From positions 14,023 through 20,433 of the forward strand of contig HF985584.1 of assembly GCA_000431215.1 (NCBI GenBank): a stretch of 6,411 nt of DNA, read 5' to 3'. Under the pieces are notes generated by a model. It saw only the letters and a list, made by a program, of their open reading frames with translations, made no database searches and had not been told where the DNA came from. The position numbers and the translations under genes were made by a program. Shown here one piece after another: positions 5,527 through 6,411 of the stretch. The stretch's first letter is position 1, and each line of letters opens with the position of its first letter. This DNA is from Prevotella sp. CAG:1031. Its GTDB lineage: Bacteria > Bacteroidota > Bacteroidia > Bacteroidales > Muribaculaceae.

Positions 5527-5599
5527 GCTCGGCAAAGGCAAATAAAAAAACATGTTTTTCATTTGCCTCTGCTCTCGCCTTTCGCTATCTTTGCCGAGC
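5527..5599. repeat. Nested inverted repeat (73 bp) over the radical SAM promoter
   Basis: Outer arms GCTCGGCAAAG (5527-5537) and CTTTGCCGAGC (5589-5599) are perfect 11-bp inverted repeats. Inside them, AGGCAAAT (5536-5543) and ATTTGCCT (5561-5568) form an 8-bp pair enclosing a 14-bp palindrome AAAAACATGTTTTT (5546-5559). The hexamer GGCAAA/TTTGCC therefore occurs four times: twice side by side on the left and twice 28 bp apart on the right, where the copies coincide with the -33 and -7 boxes. The right outer arm ends one base before the ATG. Candidates are a regulator-binding site or the remnant of a very small inverted-repeat element; no target-site duplication is evident. Confidence 0.7.
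5562..5593 (+). promoter_or_regulatory. Complete Bacteroidota promoter (-33 TTTG, -7 TATCTTTG) of the radical SAM gene
   Basis: TTTG at 5562-5565 and TATCTTTG at 5586-5593 are separated by 20 bp, an exact match to the Bacteroidota primary-sigma consensus TTTG-N(19-21)-TAnnTTTG. Transcription should start a few bases after 5593, and the ATG is at 5601, so the mRNA leader would be about 0-5 nucleotides, effectively leaderless. The promoter's position also shows that the upstream part of the open frame is not translated from this transcript. Confidence 0.75.
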
Positions 5600-5600
5600 T

Positions 5601-6380
5601 ATGCAAAGAGTATTATTCCATTCTACTGTTTTCGGGCCTATCCGGTCGCGGCGCCTCGGAGCGTCGTTAGGGGTCAATCTGTCGCCTAACGACGGCAAGG
5701 TATGCAGCTTCGACTGTCTCTACTGCGAGGCAGGCTACAACGCCCAGGGCCCCGGCACGACGGGCCTGCCGGCACGCGCCGACGTCAGCCGCCTGCTCGG
5801 CGAACGTCTTGCGGCGCTCCACGCCGCCGGCGACCCGCTCGACGTCATCACCTTCTCGGGCAACGGCGAGCCGACGCTCCATCCCGACTTCGCCGCCATT
5901 ATCGACGACACCATTGCCGTGCGCGACCGCTTCTATCCCGAGGCGAAGATAAGCGTGCTGAGCAATTCGACACAGCTTCGGCGCCCCGACGTTGTCGAGG
6001 CCCTCAGGCGCGTCGACAACAATATTGTGAAGCTCGACAGCGCCGTCGAAGCCACGATGCGCACCCTCGACCGTCCGACATCGCCGGCGTTCACCGTCGA
6101 CCGCGCCATTGACGACCTCTGCCGGTTCGGCGGCGATTGCATCATTCAGACAATGCAGACACGCGGCTTCCACAACGGCGTGCGTGTCGACAACACTACC
6201 CCCGGCGAACGGGCCGCGCTGCTCGAAGCCTACCGCCGCATACGCCCGCGCGAGGTGATGCTCTACGGCATCGACCGCAAGACTCCCGAAGAGAGTCTCG
6301 AAAAGGTCGGCCGCGAAGAGCTTCAGGCTTTCGCCGACATGATAACCCGCGAACTCGGCATCCCCGTTCAGACCGTATGA
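5601..6380 (+). CDS. Radical SAM protein, COG0731 (TYW1-like Fe-S oxidoreductase) type
   Basis: The 259-residue protein carries the radical SAM cluster motif CSFDCLYC (Cys35, Cys39, Cys42; CxxxCxxC), which binds a 4Fe-4S cluster that cleaves S-adenosylmethionine. FSGNGEPTLHP (85-95) is the GGE-like SAM-binding motif, and SVLSNSTQL (118-126) and NNIVKLDSA (140-148) are typical barrel strands. The start FHSTVFGPIRSRRLGASLGVNL (6-27) matches the N-terminus usual for this group. The family is related to the catalytic domain of the wyosine enzyme TYW1 but lacks the flavodoxin part, and its reaction is unknown to me. The in-frame open frame extends upstream to 5421, but that part is repeat DNA and the promoter lies at 5562-5593, so the ATG at 5601 is chosen. 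Two further cysteines (174, 180) are present. It is transcribed away from the secreted-protein gene and appears to be alone. Confidence 0.92.
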   Translation: MQRVLFHSTVFGPIRSRRLGASLGVNLSPNDGKVCSFDCLYCEAGYNAQGPGTTGLPARADVSRLLGERLAALHAAGDPLDVITFSGNGEPTLHPDFAAIIDDTIAVRDRFYPEAKISVLSNSTQLRRPDVVEALRRVDNNIVKLDSAVEATMRTLDRPTSPAFTVDRAIDDLCRFGGDCIIQTMQTRGFHNGVRVDNTTPGERAALLEAYRRIRPREVMLYGIDRKTPEESLEKVGREELQAFADMITRELGIPVQTV

Positions 6381-6393
6381 TTTAGAAGAAACC

Positions 6394-6408
6394 GGCGTCA
6401 GAAACGCC
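6394..6408 (+). terminator. Possible small hairpin after the radical SAM gene
   Basis: GGCGT (6394-6398) and ACGCC (6404-6408) can form a 5-bp GC-rich stem with a 5-nt loop, 13 bp past the stop codon. The window ends three bases later, so any T-tract cannot be seen. It may be a terminator or simply chance. Confidence 0.3.
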
Positions 6409-6411
6409 CTG

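Larger units (their letters stand above)
5278..5600. other. Divergent intergenic region between the secreted-protein and radical SAM genes
   Basis: This 323-bp gene-free stretch carries, from left to right, the AT-rich leader of the secreted-protein gene (5278 to about 5340, with a weak AGGC/GCCT hairpin at 5319-5332), its -7 element (5345-5352), an AT-rich stretch to 5431 with no recognised feature, a 9-bp tandem array (5432-5498), a 7-bp-stem hairpin (5502-5520), and a 73-bp nested inverted repeat (5527-5599) overlapping the promoter of the radical SAM gene. An open frame from 5421 runs into the radical SAM gene, but it translates repeat and promoter DNA and is not considered coding. Confidence 0.75.

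Noticed and set aside
5527..5543. A divergent minus-strand promoter in the left arm (TGCCTTTG)
   Set aside because: It lacks the conserved A of TAnnTTTG and has no TTTG box at the right spacing, and the secreted-protein gene already has its own -7 element nearer its start.
5536..5568. The inner hairpin as an intrinsic terminator
   Set aside because: Neither strand has a T-tract after the outer stem, and the right arm is occupied by the -33 box of a promoter.
5421..5600. A 60-codon in-frame N-terminal extension of the radical SAM protein, rich in K-S-Y triplets
   Set aside because: It is the translation of the 9-bp array and of the promoter region; a complete -33/-7 promoter lies inside it, and the family N-terminus begins at the ATG at 5601.
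5667..6173. A 168-codon minus-strand open frame inside the radical SAM gene
   Set aside because: It is antisense to a gene with intact catalytic motifs, with no promoter or recognisable protein motif of its own.

Overview
The window looks like a chromosomal segment of a Bacteroidota bacterium, most likely order Bacteroidales and plausibly the Muribaculaceae. Three things suggest this. Genes are preceded by the Bacteroidota -7 promoter element TAnnTTTG and lack Shine-Dalgarno sequences. The TrmD, PurD and THUMP-methyltransferase sequences read as Bacteroidota forms. A secreted protein ends in a 'VEYFNLQGVRV ... KLLVK' tail of the kind found in Bacteroidales exported proteins. The family-level placement is an inference. 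Most genes are clearly GC-rich; the secreted-protein gene and the space upstream of it are visibly more AT-rich.

Layout. Positions 1-3901 are a minus-strand gene cluster read from right to left: trmD (tRNA m1G37 methyltransferase), an rlmL-like THUMP rRNA methyltransferase, purD (phosphoribosylamine-glycine ligase) with an unusual N-terminal extension, and the start of an unrecognised membrane protein that runs off the left edge. Gaps are 37 bp, 22 bp and a 1-base stop/start overlap, and the only promoter-like element seen is upstream of trmD, so this is probably one operon. It joins two RNA-modification enzymes with a purine-synthesis enzyme. Positions 3902-4053 hold the trmD promoter element, a nonamer repeat and a GC-rich hairpin. 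Positions 4054-5277 (minus) encode a secreted protein of unknown function. The 323-bp divergent spacer 5278-5600 holds the secreted-protein promoter element, a seven-unit 9-bp tandem array, two inverted repeats and a well-formed promoter for the rightmost gene. Positions 5601-6380 (plus) encode a small radical SAM protein of the COG0731 (TYW1-like) type.

The genes themselves are mostly housekeeping; I see no defence system, CRISPR array, transposase or RNA gene. The notable signals lie in and around them. Four unrelated tandem arrays share a 9-bp period: one inside the rlmL-like gene and one in every intergenic space longer than 30 bp. A 73-bp nested inverted repeat overlaps both promoter boxes of the radical SAM gene, whose predicted mRNA is nearly leaderless. 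PurD carries about 36 extra N-terminal residues.
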